Below are positions 1-22,359 of a stretch of DNA of 64,000 nucleotides, in pieces. This DNA is from Metopolophium dirhodum. Its lineage: Eukaryota; Arthropoda; Insecta; Hemiptera; Aphididae. The stretch is taken from positions 24,704,241 to 24,768,240 of the forward strand of contig NC_083565.1 of the NCBI RefSeq assembly GCF_019925205.1, read 5' to 3'. Below the pieces are notes generated by a model, which was not told where the DNA came from, searched no databases, and worked only from the letters and a program-made list of their open reading frames with translations. The position numbers were made by a program, and so were the translations under genes. Position 1 is the first letter of the stretch, and each line of letters opens with the position of its first letter.

Positions 1-352
1 ATTACTTTACAATTTTTATCTTATATACCTTATTTAAATGTTATAGCTATAACAATCTTTTTACAAGCCAACTCAGGTTAACCCTAATAATTTTTTTGTC
101 ATTGGTTTGAATTTCTAAAATAGTTAAACAGTTGCAAGTCTTGGCTCTAAAGCTTTTAAATTTTTATTTTTTTTGATAAATATTATATTTGTATATTTGC
201 ACTTGGGGTTCTGGGCTATTCTCAAATTATATATTTATCTTGGTTATTTTTAACTGTATGTACAACTAATTTTATACTCTGTAAAAAACAAAAATTTTCC
301 TTTGGAAAATATTCAGTATAATATATTATACTTAAAGTAAAATATTATCTAG

Positions 353-10983
<10,631 letters not shown>

Positions 10984-11330
10984 CATTAAGCATTTTATCT
11001 ATAACATAACGGTTAAAAAGTTTTAAATATTTATTATTTTTACTAGGACATTGATTTTATGTATCAGAGAATTATTAATAGAATATATGTATTAAGTTAC
11101 CGATTCTATGCTGGACTGAAATCATTGTTTATTAATTTTTTATTTTGAAAAAATTTTAAATACAAAAAACATAGTTAAAAATGTAATGATTTTATTATTT
11201 ATAATTATTTATATTTTCAATTTACTCGGTTTATATTGGATTTATGTCTTGGGCTTTTTTTATTGAAGCCACCCCAAGTTCCTTGTCTTTATAATTTCTA
11301 CTACCTACCTGTCCTACCTAGCCACTAAAC

Positions 11331-11347
11331 CCCCCCCCCCCCCCCCT
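11331..11347. repeat. Poly-C tract
   Basis: An uninterrupted run of C just upstream of a hAT-type MITE, in the 1.7 kb gap between HEATR5B and DHODH. It is a likely slippage site, and its assembled length may be unreliable. Confidence 0.9.
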
Positions 11348-11366
11348 AATATCAAACGCTATTAAC

Positions 11367-11608
11367 CAGTGGCGTAGACAAGGGTGAACGTGGAGGTCAG
11401 ATCCATTGGCTTTGGAGTGGATAACCTACCATATTGTGTTTGATGTGAATTTTGAATTAACTCAAATTATATTCATTATTGTTAAATATTTCACTACCTA
11501 AGTAAAAAGTTTTAAGAGGGTGGGAGATTTTCCAATTCTCTCCTCCCATTCAGCTATGACGTTTTCTTTTTTTGATCCCCCCTTTTAGAAATCATGTCTA
11601 CGCGACTG
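11367..11608. mobile_element. hAT-type MITE (CAGTGGCGTAGAC family), copy 1
   Basis: It begins cagtggcgtagaca and ends gtctacgcgactg. The flanks ctattaac (11359-11366) and ctgttaac (11609-11616) match at 7 of 8 bases, as expected for a hAT duplication. Internal text (ggtcagatcc, ttttaagagggtgggagatt, gatcccc) recurs in inverted orientation in the copy at 24481-24658. Confidence 0.85.
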
Positions 11609-11909
11609 CTGTTAACGCCCATGACGCCTATGATCTTAATTTTTAGTTGTAAAAAGCATAGAACTATTAATAGGCAATGGGTCGATGGTAAAGACGCTAA
11701 GACTTCAGAGGATTGGTCAATGTTAATAATATTGTTAGCACTTTAGCAGTGTTGTATGAGTCCTATAGTTATTAGTCATTATAGCAGTCCTAGACTCGTG
11801 GCTTTATTTTAATTTCTATTTTCTATTAGTAATATTACTAATTATTAGTATAGTCAAATACTGTGTACGATATACATACGTATATGGTAAAGTACGCGAT
11901 CTTAAGTCT

Positions 11910-11995
11910 TACCACGGTCTCGTGTTGTAAGACCACAGATTATAAATAATTTTCATATAATCTGTGGTAAGACCGTGAATCTTACCATCTTAGAT
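11910..11995. repeat. Hairpin-forming inverted repeat upstream of DHODH
   Basis: The arm gaccacagattata (about 11929-11943) pairs with tataatctgtggtaagac (about 11957-11974), and partial pairing extends outward through accacggtct and agaccgtg. It is probably a small MITE remnant. A regulatory role for DHODH is possible but unsupported. Confidence 0.5.
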
Positions 11996-12732
11996 CGTGG
12001 TTCGTGGTTATCAATATTATCAGTTATCAGTAAACAGTTATTATCACAGTAAATTGTGCGCGAGGAACCGTGATGTAAAGACGTGTGGAACACGGTCTTA
12101 GATTATGTGTAATGTGGATTGTCGACATGTAATGTCATTGATTGTAAATACTAGTAGTTATAATCAATGGTTAATGTGTACAGAATGTAGTAAATTAATT
12201 TACAGAATACAGCACGTTTTAACTCACTTTTTAGATCGTTGAATGCAGTCAAGAGTCGTACACAATGTACTGATTACGGATGTGCTGGGCTAATTATTAT
12301 CAACAAGTTATTGTTAATTGTTAATTTTTATTACTTGTCAGTTGTTACATCGTAGTTCATAATTGTTCGTACATCATACCGTTCTACGATCTGTCAATGT
12401 ACGTCCCACAAATAGGTATTACATAATATGTTTTGACCGATTTAAAACGTGGGTTAGGCGTACCTAACAAATTAAACGATACAACACAAATCATTTTTAT
12501 TTAAGTAATTTAGTCGGTTTCGAACAATATTACCGTCCACGACAATTTGTAAGGGAGTTTGTTTATTTGTATGTACCTACATCGCACAGACATCCAATTC
12601 ATATAGTACTGCAGACTAATACGTTATACATAATAAGTACATAGTGGAGGAATTCCGAACTTAATTCAACTATTTTTTTCTTATATTTTGGTTTTAGAAA
12701 ATAGTTGTGTAATCTAAATTTAACTAGGCACA
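11996..12732. other. DHODH upstream region and 5' UTR; no other gene seen
   Basis: This is AT-rich sequence between the hairpin and the DHODH start codon, with several gttatc/gttacat-type short repeats. I saw no coding frame, no clear TATA box at a usable distance and no splice acceptor that would prove a separate leader exon. The transcription start cannot be fixed from sequence alone. Confidence 0.4.
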
Positions 12733-15053
12733 ATGGTAAGTTATTAAAAATTTTATTTGTTGAATTTAATCTATTGAATTATGCTTAAATTGGCGTAATA
12801 GAATTAATTAACTGTATCTCATAATAATATTCTGTTGAATACCTATAGATTAATATTCGTTCATTTATTTAGGGTTCATTAAGATCCTTGGTTTACATTT
12901 CTACCGGAGGATTTACTTTATGGGCAGGAACAAATGTTATTACACTAAATGAAAAATTTTATAAGAAATATGTTATTCCTGCATTCTTTGCTTGTGATCC
13001 AGAAACAGCTCATGACCTTTTAACATTTTCTGGAAAATATGGTCTTATACCAAAATCATTTTATAAAGATCCACCGATATTGGTAAGTTTAACTTTTTAT
13101 CATCTATTTATTATTCTCATTATTTCAACAAAGTAGTATCATTGATTAGGTATAAATACTAGTATTTTCAATCAATGGTAGTACGAAATCTGTAATGATA
13201 CATTTTTTTTTTTAGAAAACCAAGTTATGGGATTTGAATTTCACCAACCCAATAGGCCTTGCAGCTGGGTTGGACAAACAAGGTGAATTAACCAAAGCAT
13301 TAAAAAATGTAGGGTTTGGTTTTGTAGAGGTTGGTTCAATAACACCTCTACCACAACCAGGCAATGAAAAACCAAGAGTGTTTAGACTTTTAGATAGTCA
13401 AGCTATTATTAATAGGTAAAAATTGCACTCAGTTTTAGTGATAACTATTAATTTAATGTTATACATTTTATAATATGTTAGATATGGATTCAATAGCGAT
13501 GGTCATAATGCTGTATTTGAAAGGCTTAATAAACTTAAGCAAAACCAAAACTTTGATGGTATTGTTGGTGTTAATTTGGGAAAAAATAAAGAGTCTGAAG
13601 ATGCAGTTGCTGACTATGTGAAAGGTATTGAAAAGTTTGCTCCAGTTGCTGATTATTTTGTTATAAATATATCCAGGTAAAATAATTGATTATTTTACAT
13701 TCTATATAAATTAACCTTAAAAAAATTGTGTAGTCCTAATACTCCGGGTCTGAGAAATTTGCAAAAGAAAAAAGATCTCATAAGTCTACTTTCAAACGTT
13801 ATAGAAGCAAGGAATCAAGTGTGTGGAGAACGCAAAATTCCATTATTATTAAAAATAGCTCCGGATCTTACTGATCAAGATAAAAAAGATATTGCTGATG
13901 TAGTTAATGATAAAAAGGTAAAATTATATTTTAATTTAATAATATTAAGTTAAGACTGTTCTAAAAAAAGGGCTTTTTTAATTTTAGTGTAAAGTTGATG
14001 GATTAATAATCTCAAACACAACTGTTAAACGAATTGATGTTTACAACAATCCCAATGCATTAGAACCTGGTGGTCTCAGTGGGAAACCTTTACAAGAAGA
14101 ATCTACAAAACTAATTTTGGAATTTTATAAATTGACAAATGGTGAATTATAATAATAGTACCTATAATAGCTTAGTGGTATTTATTTTATTTAATAAATT
14201 CAATTTTATTATTTAGGTAAAATTCCTATTATTGGAGTTGGCGGAGTATTTAATGGTCAAGATGCATATGCCAAAATTAAAGCAGGCGCCTCACTTATAC
14301 AAATTTATACATCTTTTATATATAATGGCCCATCGGTTATAGTTAATATAAAAAAGGAACTAGAAAGTCTTCTTAGGTAATAAACATTAAAATTAATTTA
14401 TTTTTTTATTTTTTATTATTATTAGCTTTCAGAACATAACTATTATAGCTCAACAATCATAAGTATATAAACAAGAAAATTGTATGGAATAAACTATCAA
14501 AAAATATATTATATAATAAATCCAGCCTCCAAAATAAAAGAGGATAAACGTTACACACTATTGTTATTTAGAATTAAAACGTTATACAAGTTTTACGTTT
14601 TACTTTTTTAGAATAGTGTTAATACCAATTAAATTTAAAAATAATAACTAATGCGGTAATGGCCCAGATATAGAATATAATATAATACATTTTTAGATTG
14701 TTTGCTATGACAAAAATAAATATTTCTACGAAACCAATATACCTACATTTTAAATAATTTCTTTTTGCGTTATTTTTCGTTTAATCATATTCTATAAATT
14801 ACGTTTTGCGTTATGTTTTGTTTAATTATATATTTTCTGTATATATTATATATTTACGAATTTCAATCGTTTATTTGTCAAATATAAAGTTATTTTAACA
14901 TTTACAAGCTATGTTTTAATGTTATCATAACACTTTTATTTCACAGTTATAACATATTTTGTGTTTTAATTTAATTTATTTGCATTTTTTGATTTTAGGG
15001 AAGATAAATACAACTCAATATCTGATGCAATTGGTGCAGATGCCAAACTGTAA
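12733..15053 (+). CDS. DHODH: Dihydroorotate dehydrogenase (quinone), mitochondrial, class 2
   Basis: DHODH oxidises dihydroorotate to orotate on the outer face of the inner mitochondrial membrane, passing electrons via FMN to ubiquinone. This is step 4 of de novo pyrimidine synthesis. Exons: 12733-12735 (ATG only), 12873-13082, 13216-13415, 13482-13676, 13734-13917, 13988-14141, 14217-14376 and 14999-15053. They sum to 1,161 bases (386 aa plus TAA; human 395 aa). An N-terminal hydrophobic anchor (residues about 8-25) precedes the quinone-site helices (DPETAHDL). FMN/active-site motifs: [54 protein letters not shown] with the class 2 catalytic Ser, [14 protein letters not shown], and near the C-terminus [20 protein letters not shown]. 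The start is the only upstream in-frame ATG and sits directly against a splice donor. HEATR5B lies 1.7 kb upstream on the same strand. Confidence 0.97.
14680..14805. repeat. Copy 2 of ~125 bp sequence shared with the HEATR5B intron
   Basis: Near-identical to 10628-10757 in the same orientation, with only a few substitutions (for example acaaaaataaatatttctac). It lies inside the last DHODH intron. No inverted termini were identified. Confidence 0.85.
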
Positions 15054-15145
15054 AGTATAATAATTATATTTATTTCAAATTTGGAAATTAAGAATATAAT
15101 TTTTTATTCACATACATATTTTATTATTATTATATTATATAATCA

Positions 15146-15151
15146 TTAAAA
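15146..15151 (+). terminator. Possible DHODH poly(A) signal (ATTAAA)
   Basis: An attaaa variant hexamer about 95 bases after the DHODH stop, within a T-rich 3' flank. No canonical AATAAA lies nearer. Position alone supports the call. Confidence 0.35.
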
Positions 15152-15895
15152 ACATTTTTATACAAGCATTGATTATAGTCAATAACATTGTATGATTTTT
15201 AATTTAATTGTTTTTTTTTTTTTTCATTGAAAGGTTCAAAATCTAGGGTTCGGCTAAGTGGTTATTTTTGAATTCCAATTTATATTTATTGTTCTTTGAA
15301 TTGTTTCATTCGCTAAATTTTGTTTGATAATTAATGAGGAACTTTTAGAGGGTTACTCTTTGACAAAAGAAAATCATATTGGGTCTGTTTTTACTATAGT
15401 TAGATAGGTACCCACTACCCAGTCACAATGCTGTAACCCAGGGGTGGCTAACGTTTTTCTGATCATGTGCCAAAATTTGTTCTAATAAGTAGAGAAGAGT
15501 GAAATATAAATGCATATTTTTATTATATAGATTAACATATTTAAAGATTGACAAGAAATATTCACGATTTAAATTGTTCTTAATACAATGACACCAATTT
15601 TATTTTACATATTTTTGTAAAATTACATACCTAATTTTATATATTTCACTAATTTGTAAATATTTTTATTTTTTAAACTTAGACTTAGATTTTAAACTGT
15701 GACTTCTATGGCAATCGGAAATACTTAAAATATTGTGCAAATTAAAACATTGAAAAATGATTAAATTTTCATCTCAATGAATTTTAGGTTTTTAGCACAT
15801 ACAATTTACAACATTAGAAACAAAAAATGTACTCATAAATGACAGTTTGCAAATCGTCGAATCAGCGATGGAAAAATTAAAACTATGAGGACAAA

Positions 15896-16324
15896 CAGTG
15901 GCGAGGCGTGAGTTTTTGGTTGGGGAGACATTGACAAAAAAAATGGTTCTAATACGGTGACTTCGATAATTGAGGACTGATGTAATACGAACTGCGAGAC
16001 ACGTCTCATAGTGCATATGTATAGTAAACCCCACTCACATTAAAATTCCCCCTGTACCCACGCGCCCATAATTAGGGGACGTCTTTTTGATATAATACCA
16101 TATTTGGAATGACCCAAATCGACAGTCCGTACGCGCTCGATCGAACGCTTCTAATCAATTTTAAGAATTTTATAACTGTACAACAAAAATTCGATTTTAA
16201 CAATAAATATATTGAAACATACATCATATTTATAATATATATGACGTTAAAATTTGTAAATATATTAGGATAAAACAAAATTATTCATCCTGTGATCTAA
16301 ATCATGAGTGGGGTCATTGTCTCC
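15896..16324. mobile_element. CAGTGGCGAGGCG-family element, copy 1 (right end atypical)
   Basis: It opens cagtggcgaggcgtgagttt and matches the copy at 48021-48442 through most of its length (ggttggggagacattg, tctaatacggtg, taattaggggacg, cgtacgcg-type interior). The sequence gaggacaaa occurs immediately outside both ends (15887-15895 and 16325-16333), which could be the target duplication of a right-truncated copy. No transposase frame is present. Confidence 0.65.
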
Positions 16325-16333
16325 GAGGACAAA

Positions 16334-17760
16334 TAAGAGGCGTTGTAAAAAAGAACATTCATGATGTTACCAAAAAACATCCAGGCTTTATTGATTTTAA
16401 AACAATCAATAAATTATTATACGTAATGATTTAATATTTAAGTTGCTTCGGTTGATGCGGATGAACATTCTTTTAGCCGTTTTAATAATATTTTGAAACG
16501 TAAAAGGCAACATTTATCATTTAATCATTTAACATAAATTAATATTATTTAATGCAACCCATCGCATTTGAGTAAAAAATAATGAATAGGCATAAGAACA
16601 TTTTGAGTGTTATTAGTTTTTTTTAAATAATTTTTGATAAAATAGTTTTTGCATTGTCAAAAAACTTGAAAATTGAATACAACTTGTAGAAAAAATGCTT
16701 GTATAATCGATTTTTGTGATGTTTTTTGGAAGGAAATTGGTAGTTTATTTGTTATAAGTAAGAATTTGAAATTATATTGAGCGGAGTAGGTATAATATTT
16801 TGCAGGGCACCATACCACTCCGTTCACCTAAACTTTAAATACTAATCTCATAAATTGTATACACGTCCAAAATTAAATTTTTATTGATCAAAGTACTCAA
16901 AAAAATATTTTTCTCATTGGAATAAGGAATTTCAATATTATATTATTATTATAATATATGTTAACATTAATCACTATTATATACTAATATATATATATTT
17001 TTATATTCATACAATATGAATTTACTATTTAAATTAATACAATATGGGTACTTTTAAAAATAATAGTATAGTCAGTACCTATTATATGTATTAAAAACAT
17101 ACAAACGTTTATACAAGATAAAACAAAATATAATTCAGAGAAGTATTTCTGGATAATAGTCGTAAGTCTTTAGATATTATAATAAAATGTGTATTATTAA
17201 ATCAAATGATTGCTCGACTAACTGTACCAACGCGTATGACTTAGATCTTGAAAACAAAAAGCCACTTATTCTATTATCTATTTTACTTATTGTTCATTTT
17301 ATTGTAACAGATTGTAAATAAAAATTATAAAAATAAAAAAAAAAAATATATCTGTTATAACTTAAGAAAAAAAATCATTTATGCATACAAGTTTTAAAAT
17401 GAGGTGGCCTATCAATGGCTACTACTTCTGCATAATATCGTGCTAGATTCATTGACGATTCTGACATGGACCACTTATACGGCAATACCTGGTGATGCCG
17501 CAGTAGTGTATCTAGGATTTTTTCAAGGGGGGATATACAATTTTTAATAGACATTCAGTGTAGACATATTATATATTTTATATTATTATATACATGTTGT
17601 ATTGTGTACAACATTTTGTCTTAATAATGGTCTTAATAACTTAACTTCATATTGTGTACATTAAATATGTATACGACAAACGTCAAACACTCATCCATTT
17701 AATCAATAAGTAGCTTAATCGTGGACCTAATGACAACTTACTATTAATTTAACGAACTTT
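16334..17760. other. AT-rich intergenic stretch, no gene recognised
   Basis: Mostly low-complexity A/T sequence with a TA-rich patch near 16930-17000. A short GC-richer patch at 17400-17530 has no usable frame. Nothing here could be assigned. Confidence 0.5.
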
Positions 17761-18264
17761 TTTGTACTATTATTTTCAGTGTACGAGGGTGGCATGGATA
17801 TGTCTTGACGTGTTGAAGGGTCGTGCACAGAGGTGCGGGGCGAACTGGTTTGCAGGTGGCTTGCGGTTGGACACTGGAGACATTGGTCGGTGGGCGAAAT
17901 GTTTTTAATTCTATTTATTACGGCCTATATCACGATTCGTCGGCTTACTGCCAAAACTCATTAACGGCAAAATTTCAATTTTTTTTTTTTTTAAAGCGCT
18001 TTCTAGTGTATAAATTTGAGCTCTATAATTTGTGTAAAGGCACTAAACATCGAAATCTCTATATAAACTTTTTTTTTTAGCTTTTTTGATATTCATTATT
18101 ATTATATTGTTTTATTGTAAGATGTAAGAATTCATTAAACCGTTAATGTGATTGATTAGTGACTTAGTGTGATGGGTGTATGTGGTATAAAACATTAAGA
18201 AAATTATAATATGCTTTTGTATTGTAGGACAAAATATAAACAAAATCTTAGAGAAACTTATCAA

Positions 18265-19523
18265 TTATTTAAAACACCATTTATCAACAATTTCATTTTT
18301 ACAGATAGTGATATATGGCAAGAAGCCGACGAGTATAACTTTATTTGTGGGGTTTATCAAAGCACCGCAACAAGACATTCGCTGAAATAATCTCTTCGTC
18401 CGGCTCCACAATGAGCGGCGTTGTCTAGGACTAACCACGATTACTGCCAGATCCATTTCTTCATCACTACAACCACAACCGGTTATCGGATCTTCAGTAA
18501 ATTCAGCAGGTTCTGCTTGAGGAGGTGCTCTGATCCAGGCACCTTGCAGGTTGCCATTGGTGGATGAATTCTGATTAATAGGGAGATGTGAATTCTGATT
18601 AATAGGGAAATGTGAATTCTGATTAATAGGGAGATGTGAATTCTGATTAATAGGGAAATGTGAATTCTGATTAATAGGGAGATGTGAATTCTGATTAATA
18701 GGGAAATGTGAATTCTGATTAATAGGGAGATGTGAATTCTGATTAATAGGGAGATGTGAAATAAGCGTCTCATGTGGCCAATAATCCTCAAACTGTGTTT
18801 CTGATGGAAAATATTTCTTGATATTATCAAGACTAACCACTGTGCAAGAGTTACCAGGAAACAATTCATCTCTGATACCCTGAATTTTCGAACAGAACTT
18901 GAGATAGGCCAAGTTCCAATTTTCTATTTGTATAGCTCCATGCATTAGGTTTTCAATATAGGCGTTTAAATTATTTTTAAAGTAGAATAGTGGTACATAT
19001 TTTTGGTTATCTATAATACAATATGGAACAATGGATTCAAAGTTATCAATTTGTATAAAACCACATTTTTCTTCGTAACCTTTTTTTTTTTTGCACAGTA
19101 GTCTAAAATAACATACATTTATGAATGTATAAAATTCATGAACATCTTCTAAACTGACAATATAATCTTCTATTGCTAAGAATCTCTCTTTCCCAAATGC
19201 AAAATTATTATGTTCTTGATTAATGACATTTAGTATAAGTCTTGCTTCATCATCAGAGATATAGTTCCATCCCAGCACCGATGAGCATATATACATATCT
19301 AAATGTACATATTTTAAATAGATATTAAGAAGCTGAGTTACAGAAGGTGTAGAAGGTACAAGTTCAACTATTGCTATCCAAAATAATCTACCTGTATTGC
19401 ACAAAAGAACATATATTATAAAGTATTTTTATAGGCAATTTCAAAACATAAATAAATTTCCGATAACTTACCATTTATACTTTCATTACGACATTTTTTT
19501 ACTGTATTATTTCTGAAATCCAT
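18265..19523 (-). CDS. Unrecognised 392-aa protein with eight 8-residue repeats
   Basis: Two exons on the minus strand: 19523-19472 (52 bases, starting MDFRNNTVKKCRNESING) and 19391-18265. The 80-bp intron has a GTAAGT donor and an AATACAG acceptor, and the total of 1,179 bases is in frame. The ATG at 19404 lies inside the intron and is not the likely start. Residues 1-245 look like a folded, helical, Phe/Tyr/Cys-containing domain without signal peptide or clear membrane span. Next come eight copies of H-[LF]-P-I-N-Q-N-S in which L and F alternate. Then a Pro/Glu segment, an acidic-cysteine patch (CGCSDEEMD), a basic stretch (RQRRSLWSRTKRLFQR) and MSCCG. An AG precedes the ATG, so a 5' UTR exon may exist. 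I do not recognise the family. A lineage-restricted aphid protein is likely. The intact long frame argues for a real gene. Confidence 0.75.
18566..18757. repeat. 24-bp coding minisatellite, eight copies
   Basis: The unit gaattctgattaatagggag followed by atgt repeats eight times without gaps. The g/a alternation (gggagatgt versus gggaaatgt) makes a 48-bp higher-order period over most of the array. It encodes the octapeptide repeats of the minus-strand gene. The unit is a multiple of three, so copy-number changes keep the frame. Confidence 0.95.
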
Positions 19524-19744
19524 TTCCGCTAAAAACCAATAAATCATATTATATTATGTCTAAATATTATTTAGAAAATATCAAAATACAAAGAGACCAA
19601 AATCCTAGATGTATTGATTTTACAATTATGTGTGTGCGTAAGTCCATAATAATTTTTCATGAGCTTCTGAAATTAGAATTTTGACAAAATTCATCAACAT
19701 TTTTACCAGTAAATTAACAATTTTGTTTTAATTCAAAAATTATG

Positions 19745-20000
19745 ATAACAGCTCTCATTAAGTGCTGGGCCTAAGGCCTGAACCCATTCTTTAATAAACA
19801 ACTCAAAAGGATTTTCATCATTTTTATAAACTTCATGACTAAGTCCTGTGTGGGCAAAATTGTATTCGTACATAAGATCAAACATCAGCTGATAATATTA
19901 TTGAAAATACCACCGAAAGCGATGATGGGGTACCCAAATTGCCTATCTAATACGCCGCGTTAACATAATTCTATTATTGAAATTTGAAATATTGAGCAGC
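19745..20000. repeat. Dispersed repeat, copy 1 (other copies near 55.5 and 62.0 kb)
   Basis: The phrases cctgaacccatt, gattttcatcatttttat, agtcctgtgtgggcaaa, ttgtattcgtacataag, gaattgcctatctaat-like and gccgcgttaacataattcta recur in the same order at 55535-55815 and 61970-62275. There is no coding potential. It lies upstream of the 392-aa gene. Confidence 0.85.
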
Positions 20001-20193
20001 GTCAGGGTTATCAATAAGTACAATACAATTGTATCTTGAATCGTGAGTATTACATAGTTTTAAAGTATCAGGTATCATGATTTATGATACATTTTATTCA
20101 AGTATCGTGTATCTTGTTTTGACAAAAGATACAAGATTATCCCAATAAACACAATCCGCCAAACTCCGTGTAAAAGACAAAAAAAACGGCTTT

Positions 20194-20469
20194 AAAAGTT
20201 GTGATATCATTTTATAGCTAAGTCATTGAACTATATACATAATTTATGTTAAATAGTCAGCTAAATAATTGAACTGACCTTGGCGACTTTAAAACTCTTG
20301 ATAAGTAATACATTACCTATTTCATTGATAATATACTATATTATTATTATAGTATTTTTAAATTTTTAACTTAAGTTTCCAACCCAAGTTCAATTATTTA
20401 ACAGACTATTTTAACATAAATGATATCTATAGTTCAATGACATAGCTATAAAATGATATCACAACTTTT
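20194..20469. repeat. Long hairpin (inverted repeat, ~80-bp arms), MITE-like
   Basis: The arm 20194-20275 (aaaagttgtgatatcatttt ...) is the inverted, about 85-90% identical partner of 20395-20469. The loop is about 120 bp. The structure suggests a foldback MITE. No target duplication was resolved. Confidence 0.75.
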
Positions 20470-20499
20470 AGAGCAATTTTTTCTTATACTTGGTTTTTC

Positions 20500-21645
20500 T
20501 TTCTTTCAGTCAATTTATTTAAGTATATTAATTTGTATAGTTATACCTATGTGTTATATGTGTAAACTAGTCTATTTTTATTTTCTTATTTGAATTATTA
20601 CCGTCTTTATTTATTAACTTTTTTTATATTTAGTTTTCCACAAAGAATATAGTCATTTGTTATCTAGAATGTCTTCCGAATCGCGCAATATTTAATGAAA
20701 TCAGACGGCCTTTGTTACAAAAGATTTTGATATCGATAGCGCTTCAAAAAGTAGGTAGGTACACTTCATTTTTATAATTTACATCAGCCACGAGATGGTT
20801 ACTAATGGAGGAGTAATCGCCAAATTTGGAAAATATCGGAGCGGGTAATCTTCTTTGCTCAGGCACGGCACTAGAATTTTTTTCCAGGAAGGGCAGAGTG
20901 GGGCAGATATTTTTTTACGTGGACTAAGGTTTTTCCAACAAATACTGAGGTTATTTAAATAAAATATAAATATTTTCGTATCATATAACATAATATAGCT
21001 ATTAGCTAGGTACCACAAGTTTTTATGTTGTATGCTCTAAAAGTCTAAACAAATAATATGAACAAACTTTTGAATAGTTAAAAATGTTTTAAGAATAATG
21101 TCAAATATTTTTCATGTACCTTATGTAAGAAAATTTTAATCACAGACCTTCAACAACTATATTCATAATGAATAATGATGTTAAAAATAATGATACAAAA
21201 ATGATAATTTCTTTATGACTTTAATATTATATAGGCACCTTTGGGAATGAATAATTATGTTTCTTTTACTTACCTACATTTCATAAATATAAATATAAAC
21301 TAAAGTAATTGTGTTTAGTAATGAACAGATGAATTTGTTTGAATCATCTTCAATGCAATGATTTGGGATACCTACCTTTGTTTGTTTATTTTCATCCAGT
21401 TATTAGTACTCAATGAAAGTAATAATTTTCAGTGGTGGGGGGGCTGGTGAGGGGGTTGAACTGTTTTCTAGGGGGCTAGAGCCCCACTTTGCGCCCCCTT
21501 AGCGCCGTATCTGTCTTTGCGGGTGGCACGACGACGATAGGGAAGTTAGATCAGTTTGAATAGTATGTTGAGTAAAATGAAGAGTTTGACCACTAATTCT
21601 TAAAAAGGAAGTGAATTAAACCGGAAACGTTGAAGTCTCATGGTA
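20500..21645. repeat. Left member of an inverted duplication with 26390-26830
   Basis: Blocks at 20500-20858 (aagtatattaatttgtatag, ccacaaagaatatagtc, gaatgtcttccgaatcg, aatggaggagtaatcg) and 21520-21645 (ggcacgacgacgatagggaa, cagtttgaatagtatgttga) recur in reverse orientation at 26390-26830. The left member is interrupted by the 20860-21513 element. Confidence 0.75.
20860..21513. mobile_element. hAT-like element inside the inverted-duplication segment
   Basis: The left end caggcacggcacta and the right end tagcgccgtatctg (as inverted) are related termini. The flanks tctttgct (20852-20859) and tctttgcg (21514-21521) match at 7 of 8 bases. The interior is AT-rich with G-rich patches near 21435-21480 and no transposase frame. 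The homologous segment at 26.4 kb lacks it, supporting insertion. Confidence 0.75.
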
Positions 21646-22359
21646 ATATTATAAAAAAAAAACCATGCGCTACTATATAATTATACTAATATTACATTAT
21701 ATTAGGTGTTATACACATTCATCAGTAGGTATCTAACAACTGATAATTCCATTACCTATACTCAGACACTAAGTATTGCAGACTATTAAGATTTAAGTTC
21801 CTTCACCGCTTATTATAACGATAAAATGGTTCTAATGTCCCACACTCGACAGATGGCAGTTCGACACTCTTATATTAATATAGTATATTTTATAACCAAT
21901 GATAAAACTTATTACTATGTATAAAATATTACGTACCAATATTAAAATGTAATTTCACACATATTGACATTCAGTTAGTTTTTGAATGTAATAACACAAC
22001 TACAGTTCCGGACATAACATCACATTAATGACATAAAATTAAATATTTTTACGTAACATCAAGAACGAAGAGAAAATGGGTAAACAAATTTTTCATCACA
22101 CATGAAAATGTACCGTAAATTCTTTGAAAAAATAGATATAAATTAATAAATTTAAACAATATTATTATTAAATACAATATGCATTTATTATTTCGCTGTT
22201 AATGTTACGAACATTACAAAAATATCCATAGGTAGATTTTAATTTACAAAAATAAATACATATTTATATAGGCATAATTTGTTTATAATGTTAATAATTA
22301 TTGTAAATAACTGTTTAGCTCAATAGCTTAAGACAACTGTTTAGTCAAGAGGCTCCTAC

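Noticed and set aside
1..352. Additional HEATR5B exon at the window start
   Set aside because: No open frame with splice borders matching the family was found. The sequence looks intronic up to the acceptor at 352.
18566..18757. CRISPR-like array
   Set aside because: The repeats are directly contiguous without spacers, encode protein repeats, and the genome is eukaryotic.
18483..18869. Minus-strand frame with repeated HISLLIRI
   Set aside because: It is the second reading frame of the 24-bp coding minisatellite. The frame encoding the 392-aa protein extends far beyond both sides of the array.
19392..19404. ATG at 19404 as start of the 392-aa gene
   Set aside because: It lies within the 80-bp intron. 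The upstream exon 19523-19472 joins in phase with consensus splice sites and gives a better start.
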